64,000 nt of DNA from Sphingobacterium wenxiniae (GCF_900116225.1 NZ_FOZZ01000007.1:1-64000); one strand, 5' to 3'. Numbered from the stretch's first letter, positions 27,296 to 40,519 are shown. Program-made: numbers and translations. The notes: a model not told the origin generated them from the sequence alone.

Positions 27296-30200
27296 TTAAT
27301 CTAATGTGATATCTAATCCTAAACCGCGTAACTCGTGCACCAATACGTTGAACGATTCTGGTACTGATGGCGTTGGAAGGTTATTGCCCTTAACGATAGC
27401 TTCGTAAGTTTTTGCACGACCAACCACGTCATCCGATTTCACGGTCAAGATCTCCTGTAGGATATTGGATGCACCGAATGCCTCCAATGCCCACACCTCC
27501 ATCTCACCGAAACGCTGACCACCAAATTGTGCTTTACCACCCAATGGTTGTTGCGTAATCAACGAGTAAGGACCAATAGAACGAGCGTGCATTTTATCAT
27601 CTACCATGTGACCTAATTTCAGCATGTAGATAACACCCACAGTAGTCGGTTGGTCAAAGCGTTCACCTGTCAAACCATTGTACAGATAAGTTCTACCCGA
27701 CATTGGCAATTCAGCTTTTGCAATCCACTCTTCTACCTCGTCCATTTCAGCACCGTCAAAGATTGGTGTAGCGAATTTCATTCCCAATTTCTGACCAGCC
27801 CAACCCAAAACAGTTTCGTAAATCTGTCCAAGGTTCATCCGTGAAGGTACCCCCAATGGGTTCAATACGATATCAACCGGTGTTCCATCTTCCAAGAATG
27901 GCATATCCTCATCACGAACGATACGTGCAACGATACCTTTGTTACCGTGACGTCCCGCCATCTTATCCCCTACTTTCAGCTTACGTTTCTTAGCAACATA
28001 AACTTTAGCCATCTGAACGATACCCGATGGAAGTTCATCACCTACAGAGATTGCAAACTTATCACGTTTGAAAGCACCCAATTCTTCGTTAACTTTAATG
28101 TTATAGAAGTGAAGCGCCAACTTGATCAATTCGTTTTTCTCTTCATCAGTAGTCCATCCAGTTGGGTTAATGTGTGCATAATCCAAATCCATAAGGATTT
28201 TTTGTGTGAATTTAGCTCCTTTAGGTACTAACAATTCTTTGTACACATTATATACGCCTTGGCTGGTTTTGCCGTTTACAATCGTGAATAGTTTTTCAAC
28301 CAAACGATCTTTCAACGTTTTAACAGCTTTGTCGTGTGCTACTTCTAATTTGTCCAAAGCTTTTCTTTCAACTTCTTTAGACATTTTCTTCGCACGAGAG
28401 AATAATTTCGTATCGATTACTACACCTTTTAGAGAAGGAGACGCTTTCAATGAAGCATCTTTCACATCACCAGCCTTATCACCGAAGATTGCACGAAGCA
28501 ATTTTTCTTCTGGTGAAGGATCTGACTCACCTTTAGGTGTAATTTTACCGATTAAGATGTCGCCACCATTAACCTCAGCACCGATACGGATGATACCGTT
28601 TTCGTCAAGGTCTTTGGTAGCTTCTTCCGAAACATTCGGGATATCTGCTGTCAATTCTTCTTCACCACGTTTTGTATCACGTACTTCCAATTCAAACTCT
28701 TCGATATGCAAAGAAGTGAATAAGTCTTGCGATACTACGCGCTCAGAGATTACAATCGCATCCTCAAAGTTATATCCTTGCCAAGGCATGAATGCTACTT
28801 TCAAGTTACGGCCCAATGCCAACTCACCATTTTCAGTAGCATAACCTTCACATAACACCTGTCCTTTAGTAACTTTTTGACCTTTCGTTACGATAGGTTT
28901 CAAGTTGATACACGTGTTTTGGTTCGTTTTCTTGAACTTGGTAAGTCTATATGTCTGTACGTCGTTGTCAAACGATACCAAACGATCATCTTCCGTACGT
29001 TCGTAACGGATTTTGATTTCGTTCGCATCTACATATTCAACAACACCGTTACCTTCTGCATTAATTAAGGTACGCGAATCCGAAGCTACACGAGCTTCCA
29101 GACCAGTACCCACAATCGGCGCTTGTGGTTTCAACAAAGGCACAGCTTGACGCTGCATGTTCGACCCCATCAACGCACGGTTGGCATCATCATGTTCCAA
29201 GAAAGGAATCAACGAAGCCGCAATAGAGGTAATCTGGTTAGGCGCAACGTCCATATAATCCAATTTCTCAGGCTCGATAATCGGGAAGTCACCCTCGTAT
29301 CTTGCTTTTACTTTTGGATCCTCAAAATTACCTTTATCGTCATATTGTGCGTTCGCCTGTGCGATAGTTTTGTCGTCTTCATCCTCAGCAGATAAATAAA
29401 CTACCGGCTCATCCACAACGACTTTACCATCTCTTACTTTACGGTAAGGTGTTTCGATAAAGCCTAAGTTGTTGATTTTCGCGTGTACAGCCAAAGAAGA
29501 AATCAAACCGATGTTTGGTCCCTCTGGAGTCTCGATAGTACATAAACGACCATAGTGTGTGTAGTGAACGTCACGCACCTCGAAACCTGCACGCTCGCGG
29601 GATAGACCACCTGGCCCTAAAGCTGACAAACGACGCTTGTGCGTAATTTCAGCCAATGGGTTCGTTTGATCCATAAACTGTGACAACTGGTTCGTTCCGA
29701 AGAATGAGTTGATAACAGACGATAAAGTACGTGCATTAATCAAATCAGTCGGCGTGAAGACCTCGTTATCACGGATATTCATACGCTCACGGATAGTACG
29801 GGCCATACGTGACAGACCGACACCAAACTGTGCGTACAATTGCTCTCCTACAGTACGTACACGACGGTTTGACAAGTGGTCAATATCATCTACCTCTGCT
29901 TTGGAGTTAATTAAGTTGATAAGATACTTCACGATGGCAATGATGTCCTCGCGCGTCAATACTTTGGTTTCATCCGCAGTACCTAAACCTAACTTACGGT
30001 TAATGCGGTAACGCCCCACATCTCCCAAATCGTAACGTTTGTCTGAGAAGAACAAACGATCGATGATACCACGAGCCGTTTCCTCATCAGGTGGTTCAGC
30101 GTTACGCAATTGGCGATAGATGTGTTCTACAGCTTCTTTTTCCGAGTTAGACGTATCCTTCTGTAAAGTATTATATATAATAGAGTAATCCGCATTGTTT

Positions 30201-31105
30201 GCACCATCTTCTTTCGCAAGGATAATAGATTTTACACCTGCGTCGATGATTAATTCAATGTGGTCTTCCTCTAAAACGGTTTCACGTTCTAAGATAATTT
30301 CGTTACGGTCGATAGATACAACTTCACCTGTATCTTCATCCACGAAATCTTCGATCCATTTTTTCAATACCCTGGCAGCCAAACGACGACCAACGTATTT
30401 TTTAAGACCCGACTTGCTTACCTTAACCTCATCTGCAAGATCGAACAATTCTAAGATATCTTTATCGGAATCATAACCGATCGCGCGCAACAAAGTAGTA
30501 ACCGGGAATTTCTTTTTACGGTCGATATAAGCATACATCACGTTGTTTACGTCTGTCGCAAATTCGATCCAAGATCCTTTGAAAGGAATTACCCTTGCAG
30601 AATAAAGTTTAGTACCATTTGTGTGTCTACTCTGACCGAAGAATACCCCAGGAGAACGGTGTAATTGTGAAACGATAACACGCTCGGCACCGTTGATAAC
30701 GAAGGTACCTTTAGGCGTCATGTAAGGAATCGTTCCCAAATATACATCCTGTACAATGGTTTCGAAATCTTCGTGTTCCTCATCATTACAAGATAACTTC
30801 AATTTTGCCTTTAGAGGAACGCTGTAAGTCAGACCACGCTCGATACACTCTTGGATATCGTAGCGAGGAGGATCGATGAAATAATCCAAAAACTCCAGCA
30901 CAAAAATGTTTCTTGAATCAGAAATAGGGAAGTTTTCCGAGAAAACCTTGAACAGCCCTTCCTGATGGCGATTGTCAGAAGTAGTTTCTAATTGAAAAAA
31001 CTCCTTGAAAGATTGCAATTGCACGTCCAGAAAATCCGGATAATCAATAACCTTCTTACTGGTAGCAAAATTTATTCTTTCTTTTTGAATATTATTGTTT
31101 GCCAA
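27296..31105 (-). CDS. rpoB: DNA-directed RNA polymerase subunit beta
   Basis: A 1,269-residue beta subunit, the usual length in Bacteroidota. The rifampicin-binding region is intact and normal: [20 protein letters not shown] followed by [20 protein letters not shown]. The C-terminal segment contains [14 protein letters not shown] and the clamp interface [19 protein letters not shown]. No insertion or resistance-type change is obvious in the rifampicin region. It starts with [13 protein letters not shown], which is typical of Sphingobacteriaceae. It sits between rplL and rpoC and is transcribed with them. Confidence 0.99.
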   Translation of the reverse strand: MANNNIQKERINFATSKKVIDYPDFLDVQLQSFKEFFQLETTSDNRHQEGLFKVFSENFPISDSRNIFVLEFLDYFIDPPRYDIQECIERGLTYSVPLKAKLKLSCNDEEHEDFETIVQDVYLGTIPYMTPKGTFVINGAERVIVSQLHRSPGVFFGQSRHTNGTKLYSARVIPFKGSWIEFATDVNNVMYAYIDRKKKFPVTTLLRAIGYDSDKDILELFDLADEVKVSKSGLKKYVGRRLAARVLKKWIEDFVDEDTGEVVSIDRNEIILERETVLEEDHIELIIDAGVKSIILAKEDGANNADYSIIYNTLQKDTSNSEKEAVEHIYRQLRNAEPPDEETARGIIDRLFFSDKRYDLGDVGRYRINRKLGLGTADETKVLTREDIIAIVKYLINLINSKAEVDDIDHLSNRRVRTVGEQLYAQFGVGLSRMARTIRERMNIRDNEVFTPTDLINARTLSSVINSFFGTNQLSQFMDQTNPLAEITHKRRLSALGPGGLSRERAGFEVRDVHYTHYGRLCTIETPEGPNIGLISSLAVHAKINNLGFIETPYRKVRDGKVVVDEPVVYLSAEDEDDKTIAQANAQYDDKGNFEDPKVKARYEGDFPIIEPEKLDYMDVAPNQITSIAASLIPFLEHDDANRALMGSNMQRQAVPLLKPQAPIVGTGLEARVASDSRTLINAEGNGVVEYVDANEIKIRYERTEDDRLVSFDNDVQTYRLTKFKKTNQNTCINLKPIVTKGQKVTKGQVLCEGYATENGELALGRNLKVAFMPWQGYNFEDAIVISERVVSQDLFTSLHIEEFELEVRDTKRGEEELTADIPNVSEEATKDLDENGIIRIGAEVNGGDILIGKITPKGESDPSPEEKLLRAIFGDKAGDVKDASLKASPSLKGVVIDTKLFSRAKKMSKEVERKALDKLEVAHDKAVKTLKDRLVEKLFTIVNGKTSQGVYNVYKELLVPKGAKFTQKILMDLDYAHINPTGWTTDEEKNELIKLALHFYNIKVNEELGAFKRDKFAISVGDELPSGIVQMAKVYVAKKRKLKVGDKMAGRHGNKGIVARIVRDEDMPFLEDGTPVDIVLNPLGVPSRMNLGQIYETVLGWAGQKLGMKFATPIFDGAEMDEVEEWIAKAELPMSGRTYLYNGLTGERFDQPTTVGVIYMLKLGHMVDDKMHARSIGPYSLITQQPLGGKAQFGGQRFGEMEVWALEAFGASNILQEILTVKSDDVVGRAKTYEAIVKGNNLPTPSVPESFNVLVHELRGLGLDITLD

Positions 31106-31166
31106 GGGAATAAGATTTTTAGTTTAAAAAAACTGAGCTAACTATGCTGTAATCGTATCGCATATC

Positions 31167-31241
31167 GTCAAATGTCAGCATCCATTTGACATACGTTAAT
31201 ATAAACAGGAATAGACTCTGTCAAAAACTTGACAGAGTCTA
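31167..31241 (-). terminator. Two hairpins in the rplL-rpoB spacer (possible attenuator)
   Basis: GTCAAATG (31167-31174) pairs with CATTTGAC (31183-31190), and TAGACTCTGTCAA (31212-31224) pairs with TTGACAGAGTCTA (31229-31241). Both lie in the 167-base gap before rpoB. A partial terminator or RNase site here would explain lower rpoBC than ribosomal-protein expression, as known in E. coli; this is inference. Confidence 0.55.
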
Positions 31242-31272
31242 AACCTTTTAAGGTGCTTTTTCGGTGTCGAGA

Positions 31273-31650
31273 TTACTTGATCTCAACAACAGCTCCAGCT
31301 TCTTCTAATTGTTTTTTCAAAGCTTCTGCTTCGTCTTTAGAAACACCAGCTTTCAATTCTTTAGGAGCTCCGTCAACTAAATCTTTAGCTTCTTTCAAGC
31401 CTAAGCCAGCTAAATCTTTAACCAATTTAACTACTGCTAATTTCTGACCACCAGCTTCTTTCAAGATAACGTCAAATGAAGTTTTCTCTTCAGCAGCACC
31501 AGCGCCACCTTCAGCAGGAGCAGCAGCAACTGCAACAGCAGCAGCAGCAGGCTCGATACCGTACTCGTCTTTTAAGATATCAGCTAATTCTTTAACTTCT
31601 TTTACCGTTAAGTTAACTAACTGTTCAGCAAGTTGTTTTAAATCTGCCAT
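31273..31650 (-). CDS. rplL: 50S ribosomal protein L7/L12
   Basis: A 125-residue acidic stalk protein: N-terminal dimerisation helices, an alanine-rich hinge ([18 protein letters not shown]) and the C-terminal factor-binding domain ([20 protein letters not shown], then [15 protein letters not shown]). It recruits elongation factors to the ribosome. It follows rplJ at 73 bases, as usual. Confidence 0.98.
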   Translation of the reverse strand: MADLKQLAEQLVNLTVKEVKELADILKDEYGIEPAAAAVAVAAAPAEGGAGAAEEKTSFDVILKEAGGQKLAVVKLVKDLAGLGLKEAKDLVDGAPKELKAGVSKDEAEALKKQLEEAGAVVEIK

Positions 31651-31723
31651 TTTATTTTTAATTTTTGAATGTACTTAATAAAAAATGTTAATTAAATGCA
31701 CGAACTTTTATTCAAGGCGTTCG

Positions 31724-32242
31724 TTAGCCTCTTTCTTCTAAAGCTTTTACCAGACCTGAAATTGTGTTTCCACCTGATTGAAGTGCGGAAATAACATTCT
31801 TCGCAGGAGATTGAAGCAATGCGATAACGTCTGCAATAAGTTCCTCTTTAGATTTAAGAGTAACTAACGCATTCAATTGATCATCACCAACAAAAGCTGT
31901 CTCTTGGATGTAAGCCGCTTTTAAAAGGGGCTTATCACCTTCTTTACGCAATTGTTTGATCAATTTCGCAGGTGCATTCCCAGTCTCTGAGAACATCATT
32001 GTAGAAGCTCCTTTAAGAGCGCCACGCAATTCCTCCGAGTCAATACCAGCTTCGATTAGGGCTTTCTCAATCAAAGAGTTCTTAACCACTTGGATCATGA
32101 TGCCTTGCTCGAAACCTTTACGGCGAATGTTATTTACTTTTTCAACAGTTAAATCAGCAGTGTCAGTAATGTAAAAATTACCGTAAGATTTAATCTGTTC
32201 GGCCAAAGCTTGAACAATTGCTTGTTTTTCTTCTTTTCTCAT
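31724..32242 (-). CDS. rplJ: 50S ribosomal protein L10
   Basis: A 172-residue protein that anchors the L7/L12 dimers to 23S rRNA. The N-terminal RNA-binding part (MRKEEKQAIVQALAEQIKSY) and the KNSLIEKAL region match the family, and the C-terminal helix binds L12. It begins two bases after the rplA stop, so the two are translationally close. Confidence 0.97.
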   Translation of the reverse strand: MRKEEKQAIVQALAEQIKSYGNFYITDTADLTVEKVNNIRRKGFEQGIMIQVVKNSLIEKALIEAGIDSEELRGALKGASTMMFSETGNAPAKLIKQLRKEGDKPLLKAAYIQETAFVGDDQLNALVTLKSKEELIADVIALLQSPAKNVISALQSGGNTISGLVKALEERG

Positions 32243-32244
32243 GA

Positions 32245-32943
32245 TTAAATTCCTGCTACTGATTTTGTATCAACATGAATACCAGGACTCATTGTTGAAG
32301 AAATGTGAATACTTTTAAAGTATGTTCCTTTTGCAGCGGAAGGTTTAAGACGCGAAAGAGTTTGTAATACCTCTAATGCATTGTCATAAATCTTGTCTGC
32401 CTCGAACGACACTTTACCCACTGAAGTGTGGATGATACCTGTCTTGTCGACTTTGAAATCAATTTTACCACCTTTAACGTCCGTTACAGCTTTACCTACT
32501 TCCGTAGTTACTGTACCAGTTTTAGGGTTAGGCATTAAGTTTCTTGGACCTAAGATACGGCCCAATTTACCCACTTTTGCCATCACCGAAGGCATAGTAA
32601 TAATGATATCAACGTCAGTCCAACCACCTTCGATTTTGCTGATATAGTCATCAAGACCTACGTAATCCGCACCTGCTGCTTTAGCCTCTTCTTCCTTATC
32701 AGGAGTACACAATACTAAAACACGCACGGTTTTACCGGTTCCGTGAGGCAATGTTGCGATACCACGAACCATTTGGTTTGCTTTACGAGGATCCACGCCT
32801 AAACGAACGTCGATATCCACAGAAGCATCAAACTTAGTCGTTGTAATCTCTTTTACCAAAGCAGCTGCTTCTTGTAAAGAGTACGCCTTACCAGCTTCAA
32901 TTTTGGATAGTGCCGCTTTTTGATTTTTTGTTAATCTAGCCAC
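32245..32943 (-). CDS. rplA: 50S ribosomal protein L1
   Basis: A 232-residue L1-stalk protein with the typical core ([20 protein letters not shown], then [15 protein letters not shown]). In other bacteria L1 represses its own operon by binding the rplK-rplA leader; no mimic of the rRNA site was identified here. Normal length. It follows rplK by 22 bases. Confidence 0.98.
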   Translation of the reverse strand: MARLTKNQKAALSKIEAGKAYSLQEAAALVKEITTTKFDASVDIDVRLGVDPRKANQMVRGIATLPHGTGKTVRVLVLCTPDKEEEAKAAGADYVGLDDYISKIEGGWTDVDIIITMPSVMAKVGKLGRILGPRNLMPNPKTGTVTTEVGKAVTDVKGGKIDFKVDKTGIIHTSVGKVSFEADKIYDNALEVLQTLSRLKPSAAKGTYFKSIHISSTMSPGIHVDTKSVAGI

Positions 32944-32965
32944 TTTCTTAAACTGATTTCGTTAA

Positions 32966-33409
32966 TTAATTGTTCCAAGGAGCGTTACCGGATACGGTAA
33001 TACCCATACTACGTGCTGTCCCAGCTACCATTTTCATAGCAGCCTCTACAGTAAATGCGTTCAAATCAGGCATTTTATCTTTAGCGATAACCTCAACTTG
33101 CTCCCAAGTAATAGAAGCAACTTTTTTACGGTTAGGCTCACCAGATCCACTCTTTAATTTAGCAGCATCTTTTAATTGAACTGCTACAGGAGGGGTTTTG
33201 ATGATAAAATCAAATGACTTGTCGCTGTAAACTGTAATGACAACAGGCAATACTTGCCCTGGTTTGTCTTGCGTACGAGCGTTGAATTGCTTACAGAAAT
33301 CCATGATGTTCACACCCTTAGCACCTAATGCAGGTCCTACTGGAGGAGATGGATTTGCAGCACCGCCCTTAACTTGTAATTTTACTAACGCACTGACTTC
33401 TTTTGCCAT
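32966..33409 (-). CDS. rplK: 50S ribosomal protein L11
   Basis: A 147-residue protein of the GTPase-associated centre ([20 protein letters not shown], then [14 protein letters not shown]). It is first in the rplKAJL-rpoBC operon. In most Bacteroidota it directly follows nusG; here katG and another gene intervene, and a strong promoter of its own lies at 33521-33550. Confidence 0.98.
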   Translation of the reverse strand: MAKEVSALVKLQVKGGAANPSPPVGPALGAKGVNIMDFCKQFNARTQDKPGQVLPVVITVYSDKSFDFIIKTPPVAVQLKDAAKLKSGSGEPNRKKVASITWEQVEVIAKDKMPDLNAFTVEAAMKMVAGTARSMGITVSGNAPWNN

Positions 33410-33520
33410 TTTGTTTTGAATTTAATTTGTTAAATGTTTGTTAGTAAGGTGGAAGCATTATAACGTAACATTTTACTTTCGCCAGCTCATTAAGCAATGC
33501 CTAACTAACCAAACGAGGTG

Positions 33521-33550
33521 CAAAGATAACAAGAAGTTTTGAAATACAAA
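33521..33550 (-). promoter_or_regulatory. Promoter of the rplK-rpoC operon
   Basis: On the minus strand TTTG (33550-33547), 18 bases, then TATCTTTG (33528-33521) form a near-ideal Bacteroidota promoter. Transcription would start near 33514, leaving a leader of about 105 bases before rplK. The rest of the 33410-33736 gap holds the palindrome at 33585 and the katG -7 box. Confidence 0.8.
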
Positions 33551-33584
33551 AGGTTAGTAATAAAATATTTTTTTCATCTCCTCT

Positions 33585-33619
33585 AAACCTATAAGGTTTT
33601 AGAAACCTTATAGGTTTAC
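33585..33619. repeat. AACCTATAAGGTT palindrome between rplK and katG
   Basis: TAAACCTATAAGGTTT and AAACCTTATAGGTTTA form a compact perfect hairpin, the same sequence as in the rpoB-rpoC spacer. It lies between divergent genes, so it is not placed to end either transcript. Confidence 0.75.
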
Positions 33620-33655
33620 ACTATAAACAAAACCGATAACCTATCAAGATTATAA

Positions 33656-36034
<2,379 letters not shown>

Positions 36035-36056
36035 TTCGAGTCGTTGAATATCTTTT

Positions 36057-36095
36057 GGGTTGTCCTTTTCTGACAATGTCAGAAAAGGACAACCC
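36057..36095. terminator. Bidirectional terminator between katG and the FG-GAP gene
   Basis: GGGTTGTCCTTTTCTGACA (36057-36075) is perfectly complementary to 36077-36095. It lies between convergent genes. Confidence 0.85.
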
Positions 36096-36103
36096 TTAGA
36101 TTA

Positions 36104-37321
36104 CTACTTACCCAAAAGCAATCTTACTTGTCCTCCCCAAGCACCAATAACCACGTCCGCAATACCATCATTATTCACATCCCCTATTGCGATCCCCCAA
36201 CTTCGCTCAACCGTGATAGCTGGAATAACATCCTCTGTGACAAACGTAAAATTTCCCTTTCCATCATTTTGCAACATACGTACCCTATCTGCCTCAAAAG
36301 GTGGTATACGAATAGCGCTTAAAATTATATCCAAATCACCATCCCTGTCATAATCAATAACATTCGCTGCATACGTGGAGAAATCGTAGGCCGGAATACG
36401 GTTTTCTGTTTCATCGGCGAATTTACCATCGCCTTGATTGATAAACAACCGTCCTCTGGGGTCTCTTTCCCGTTTTCCGGCATTACTTGTCAAGTTAGCA
36501 AAAAACAAATCCATCAAACCATCATTGTTGGCATCGAAAGCAATAACTTCCCGCGTATGCAACCCAACTTCTTCTTTCAAAGCACCTTCCCGTTCTTTGA
36601 AATTCCCTTTACCATCATTGAAATAAATTCGGCTTGGCGGTGCTTCATTGCCAATAACCATATCCAGATGACCATCCCCATCTAAATCAACTAACTTAAC
36701 CGATTGTGTTTGATCCAAGTCTTTGGGCAAAGCTTCTTGGGATATATCTACAAAATAACCAGGCTGTGAAAGGTCGTTTAGCCACAGAAAATTAGCAGGC
36801 TTTTCACCGGAATTTCCGACCACGATGTCCGGCAAACCATCACCGTTAACATCACCTATATCGAGTCCGTTTGCTTCACTTTTACCTAACAGGCGTTCAC
36901 TTACATTGTTAAAAGTACCATCGCCATTCCCAAGATAGTATTCGTGGTTCTGGTCATCCTCTGCCACAAAAATCACATCCAATGAAGCATCCCTGTCAAA
37001 ATCCCCTATGCGCACATGTTCCGTGTCATGATTCTTATCCGCAAACACTCCTTTGACCCAGATAAATTTCCCTGTGCCGTCATTGAGGTAAATTCTGTTG
37101 GGTTCTTTTTCCAATGCTAACACCAGATCCAAATAACCATCGCCATTAAAATCAGTCAACGCCACATCTAAGGCGTGACTTTTCGGATCAATGGGGATGT
37201 GAGTAGAGGTTACATCCTTGAAATAGGCTGTTTCATCTTTTTGTTCCTGCGCACAGGCGAACAGCGGCAAGCTGCACAGACACACAAAGGTTTTCAATAC
37301 TTTAGATTTCGAGTTCATCAT
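36104..37321 (-). CDS. Secreted FG-GAP/VCBS-repeat protein, probable lipoprotein
   Basis: A 405-residue protein with a signal peptide whose end (LPLFAC, cysteine near residue 24) resembles a lipobox, so it may be lipid-anchored. The mature part is a series of about seven FG-GAP/VCBS repeats, each with a calcium-binding DxNxDG-type loop: DFNGDGYLDLVLA, DVNGDGLPDIVVG, DLDGDGHLDMVIG, DANNDGLMDLFFA, DYDRDGDLDIILS, DVNNDGIADVVIG. These build a beta-propeller like integrin alpha chains. No catalytic domain is attached. Its function is unknown; surface binding is a guess. It is convergent with katG. A start two residues later (second Met) is equally possible. Confidence 0.85.
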   Translation of the reverse strand: MMNSKSKVLKTFVCLCSLPLFACAQEQKDETAYFKDVTSTHIPIDPKSHALDVALTDFNGDGYLDLVLALEKEPNRIYLNDGTGKFIWVKGVFADKNHDTEHVRIGDFDRDASLDVIFVAEDDQNHEYYLGNGDGTFNNVSERLLGKSEANGLDIGDVNGDGLPDIVVGNSGEKPANFLWLNDLSQPGYFVDISQEALPKDLDQTQSVKLVDLDGDGHLDMVIGNEAPPSRIYFNDGKGNFKEREGALKEEVGLHTREVIAFDANNDGLMDLFFANLTSNAGKRERDPRGRLFINQGDGKFADETENRIPAYDFSTYAANVIDYDRDGDLDIILSAIRIPPFEADRVRMLQNDGKGNFTFVTEDVIPAITVERSWGIAIGDVNNDGIADVVIGAWGGQVRLLLGK

Positions 37322-37394
37322 ATTTGAATTTAATAGGATCTACGAAATACCCACAAAATCCTGTCCAAAAACTAAAAATTTCGGTATAATAAAA

Positions 37395-37424
37395 AACCTC
37401 ACCCGAATCGGATGAGGTTTTACA
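37395..37424 (-). terminator. nusG terminator
   Basis: AAAACCTCACCCGAATCGGATGAGGTTTT forms a GC-rich hairpin with flanking A and T runs about 47 bases after the nusG stop. It closes the tRNA-Trp-secE-nusG transcript before the inserted genes. Confidence 0.8.
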
Positions 37425-37470
37425 TTATATTCTCTCATTACGCAGTACCCAATAACTCGGTACTACATAA

Positions 37471-38016
37471 TTACTCTTTTTCGACTTGCATGTAGTTCAA
37501 TTCAAGCGGTGTCTTTCTTCCGAAGACTTTTACCATAACGGTCAATTTCTTCTTATCCTCATGAACTTCTTCAATTTCACCAGTAAAGCCATTGAAAGGT
37601 CCATCGCTCACTTTCACCGTCTCGCCGACATAGTAAGGAACATTCATGCTCTCACCTTGCTCAGCCATCTCATCTACTTTACCTAAGATACGGTTTACCT
37701 CAGCTGGGCGTAGAGGAATTGCATTTCCTTCTTTATCACCCAAGAAACCGATAACACTGTTCAGGTTTTTGATAGCGTGTTCAATCTCACCGTCCAAAGC
37801 CGCTTCGATCAACACATAGCCTGGATAATAGTTACGCTCTTTAGCTACTTTTTTTCCATCGCGCATTTGGTAATATTTCTCCATCGGTATCAACACCTGA
37901 GGTACCAAATGCTGAATGCCCAAGCGACTAACTTCGGCTTCTACATATTGCTTTACCTTCTTCTCTTTTCCACTAACGGCACGAACTACATACCATTTTA
38001 ACGATTGATCTGCCAT
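37471..38016 (-). CDS. nusG: Transcription termination/antitermination protein NusG
   Basis: A 181-residue protein with an N-terminal NGN domain (WYVVRAVSGKEKKVKQYVEA, then YPGYVLIEA) that binds RNA polymerase, and a C-terminal KOW domain (VKVSDGPFNGFTGEIEEVHE) that binds Rho or S10. It follows secE by 18 bases. Its usual downstream neighbour rplK is about 4 kb away here, and a terminator follows it directly. Confidence 0.97.
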   Translation of the reverse strand: MADQSLKWYVVRAVSGKEKKVKQYVEAEVSRLGIQHLVPQVLIPMEKYYQMRDGKKVAKERNYYPGYVLIEAALDGEIEHAIKNLNSVIGFLGDKEGNAIPLRPAEVNRILGKVDEMAEQGESMNVPYYVGETVKVSDGPFNGFTGEIEEVHEDKKKLTVMVKVFGRKTPLELNYMQVEKE

Positions 38017-38034
38017 AAAATTTAAATGATAATA

Positions 38035-38229
38035 TTAGGAGGTGATCCCGTACAACAACTCTAACAAGTTACTTGAAGCTTTATCCATAACGAAGATAAC
38101 CAATGCGATGATGATAGAAGCAACAAGTACAACAATCGCTGAGTTTTGCAATTGAGACCAAGTAGGCCAAGTTACTTTTTCAGTAATCTCGACATAAGAG
38201 TCTTTAAAAAAATTAAGTACGTTAGCCAT
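38035..38229 (-). CDS. secE: Preprotein translocase subunit SecE
   Basis: A 64-residue single-pass form: an amphipathic cytoplasmic helix (VEITEKVTWPTWSQLQNSAI) followed by one transmembrane helix. The VTWPTW motif is diagnostic. It stabilises SecY in the translocon. Located between tRNA-Trp and nusG, its standard place. Confidence 0.96.
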   Translation of the reverse strand: MANVLNFFKDSYVEITEKVTWPTWSQLQNSAIVVLVASIIIALVIFVMDKASSNLLELLYGITS

Positions 38230-38253
38230 TTTAGTTTACCTAAATTATTGTAG

Positions 38254-38325
38254 CAGGGATACCAGGATTCGAACCCAGACCAACGGTTTTGGAGACCGCT
38301 ATACTAACCATTATACTATATCCCT
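38254..38325 (-). tRNA. tRNA-Trp (anticodon CCA)
   Basis: The 72-base minus-strand sequence folds as a cloverleaf with acceptor AGGGATA/TATCCCT, anticodon loop CT-CCA-AA and a GGTTCGAATCC T arm. It lies before secE and shares that transcript. Confidence 0.95.
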
Positions 38326-38341
38326 TGGTTTTTTGATGATG

Positions 38342-38373
38342 CAAATATAGCGTTTCAACGCTATAGGAGCAAA
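38342..38373 (-). promoter_or_regulatory. Promoter of tRNA-Trp-secE-nusG
   Basis: On the minus strand TTTG (38373-38370), 20 bases, TATATTTG (38349-38342). It lies just downstream of the tuf terminator, so this unit has its own start. The flank GATGATGCAAA-TATAGCG nearly repeats that of the tRNA-tuf promoter at 40383. Confidence 0.65.
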
Positions 38374-38420
38374 TATTATTCACCTTTTTTTCTACTTTAT
38401 TTCATGTAAAACAAGTAGAA

Positions 38421-38461
38421 AAAAACAAGCTAATCAGCATCAGCCAATTAGCTTGTTTTAT
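38421..38461 (-). terminator. tuf terminator
   Basis: AAAACAAGCTAAT pairs with ATTAGCTTGTTTT across a short loop, followed by an A/T-rich run, 22 bases beyond the tuf stop. Confidence 0.85.
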
Positions 38462-38482
38462 ATTTAGAATAATCTAAAAAGA

Positions 38483-39670
38483 TTACGCTAAGATTTCAGT
38501 TACCTGACCAGCACCTACTGTACGACCACCTTCACGGATAGCGAAACGTAGACCTTTTTCCATTGCGATAGCATTGATCAACTTAACAGTGATTGTAACG
38601 TTATCACCTGGCATAACCATCTCAGTACCTTCTGGTAAAGAAATTTCACCTGTTACGTCAGTTGTACGGAAATAGAACTGAGGACGGTATTTGTTGAAGA
38701 ATGGCGTGTGACGACCACCTTCTGCTTTTGACAATACGTAAACCTCAGCTTTGAAATCTGTGTGAGGAGTTACTGAACCTGGTTTACAGATAACCATACC
38801 ACGTTTGATATCAGTTTTCTCAATACCACGTAACAATAGACCTACGTTATCACCAGCTTCACCGTAATCCAAAATTTTACGGAACATCTCAACACCTGTT
38901 ACAGTAGATTTCAAGTTCTCAGCACCCATACCAAGGATTTCAACTGGATCACCAGAGTTGATTACACCTCTTTCGATACGACCTGTAGCAACAGTACCAC
39001 GACCAGTGATTGAGAATACGTCCTCGATAGGCATCAAGAAAGGAAGATCAGTCAAACGTGGAGGGATTGGAATGTAGTTATCTACAGCGTCCATCAATTC
39101 CATGATTTTCTCAACCCACTCAGGCTCACCGTTCAATGCACCTAATGCAGATCCTTTGATCACAGGGATATCATCACCTGGGAATTCGTAGAATGATAAT
39201 AATTCACGAACTTCCATTTCAACTAAGTCTAACAACTCAGGGTCATCAACTAAGTCAGTTTTGTTCATGAAAACTACTAACGCAGGAACACCTACCTGAC
39301 GAGCCAAAAGGATGTGCTCACGAGTTTGAGGCATAGGACCATCAGTCGCAGCAACTACGATGATAGCACCGTCCATCTGAGCAGCACCAGTTACCATGTT
39401 TTTCACGTAGTCAGCGTGACCTGGACAGTCAACGTGTGCATAGTGACGGTTAGCTGTAGAATATTCTACGTGTGCAGTATTGATTGTGATACCACGCTCT
39501 TTTTCTTCAGGAGCAGAGTCAATTGAATCAAATGAACGAGCTTCTGACAAACCTTTATCAGCTAATACTTTAGTGATAGCAGCTGTCGTAGTTGTTTTAC
39601 CGTGGTCAACGTGACCGATAGTACCAATGTTTAAGTGCGGTTTACTACGGTCAAATTTCTCTTTTGCCAT
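38483..39670 (-). CDS. tuf: Elongation factor Tu
   Basis: A 395-residue GTPase that delivers aminoacyl-tRNA to the ribosome. The P-loop is GHVDHGKT (19-26), followed by [13 protein letters not shown] (switch region), [11 protein letters not shown] and NKTDLVDD. It has no upstream fusA here but lies within the tRNA-Thr/Tyr/Gly/Thr-tuf cluster common in Bacteroidota. No second copy is in the window. Confidence 0.99.
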   Translation of the reverse strand: MAKEKFDRSKPHLNIGTIGHVDHGKTTTTAAITKVLADKGLSEARSFDSIDSAPEEKERGITINTAHVEYSTANRHYAHVDCPGHADYVKNMVTGAAQMDGAIIVVAATDGPMPQTREHILLARQVGVPALVVFMNKTDLVDDPELLDLVEMEVRELLSFYEFPGDDIPVIKGSALGALNGEPEWVEKIMELMDAVDNYIPIPPRLTDLPFLMPIEDVFSITGRGTVATGRIERGVINSGDPVEILGMGAENLKSTVTGVEMFRKILDYGEAGDNVGLLLRGIEKTDIKRGMVICKPGSVTPHTDFKAEVYVLSKAEGGRHTPFFNKYRPQFYFRTTDVTGEISLPEGTEMVMPGDNVTITVKLINAIAMEKGLRFAIREGGRTVGAGQVTEILA

Positions 39671-39753
39671 GTTTATGCGAATTAGTAATTATAAAATATT
39701 TCTTAATTAAATCTTGTACTTTACAAAAGTAATAAACTTTGTGTATTTTTCCG

Positions 39754-39825
<72 letters not shown>

Positions 39826-39913
39826 TTATCAAAAGCTTATTTACAGATTATTGCCTCTACCTTATAAGACGTTTTATCAAAAAGACAGAGACTCAAATCA
39901 AACATTAAAATGG

Positions 39914-39986
39914 AGCGGAAGACGGGTCTCGAACCCGCAACCTATAGCTTGGAAGGCTATCGCTCTACCAATTGAGCTACTTCCGC
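39914..39986 (-). tRNA. tRNA-Gly (anticodon TCC)
   Basis: Acceptor GCGGAAG/CTTCCGC, anticodon stem ATAGC/GCTAT with loop CT-TCC-AA, T arm GCGGGTTCGAGACCCGT. 73 bases. Confidence 0.95.
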
Positions 39987-40037
39987 TTAAGTCCAAAATC
40001 CCATCTGTAAAAGATGAGATTTCGAACCACCTTGGAG

Positions 40038-40118
40038 TGGAGGGAGAAGGATTCGAACCTTCGAAGCCGAAGCAACGGATTTACAGTCCGTCCCATTTGA
40101 CCGCTCTGGAACCCCTCC
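40038..40118 (-). tRNA. tRNA-Tyr (anticodon GTA)
   Basis: Acceptor GGAGGGG/TCCCTCC, anticodon stem ACGGA/TCCGT with loop CT-GTA-AA, a long variable arm (GCTTCGGCTTCGA) and T arm AGGTTCGAATCCTT. The 81-base length with the long arm is typical for bacterial tRNA-Tyr. Confidence 0.95.
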
Positions 40119-40143
40119 AGACCTGCGATTAAAATCGCATTAG

Positions 40144-40216
<73 letters not shown>

Positions 40217-40382
40217 AATATGATAAAGTTTTAAAAACTCTCTGAAAGAACTTCTACCCTTTCAGATAGCGAGTGCAAAAATCTAATTTAATTTTGATAT
40301 TTGCAAGCTTTTTAAAAACTTTTTTATCGTGTTAAAGAACTTCTTTTTTTCAGAAACAACACCCTGTTTGTTTTTGATGATG

Positions 40383-40412
40383 CAAAGATAGCGACTCCAT
40401 CGAAACTACAAA
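40383..40412 (-). promoter_or_regulatory. Promoter of the tRNA-Thr-Tyr-Gly-Thr-tuf operon
   Basis: On the minus strand TTTG (40412-40409), 18 bases, TATCTTTG (40390-40383). It starts a leader of about 160 bases before the first tRNA. The 40217-40519 gap otherwise holds only AT-rich sequence. Confidence 0.75.
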
Positions 40413-40519
40413 AATATTTCAGAAAAAAAACACAGCATTTTCATCATATACTTGATATGCAACGAAATAATTTACATCTTGCGCCACATTTTTCCAAAGG
40501 CAACAGATTAAAGCAACAC

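Noticed and set aside
28206..28844. A 212-codon open frame opposite rpoB
   Set aside because: Serine- and phenylalanine-rich shadow of rpoB; no domain pattern.
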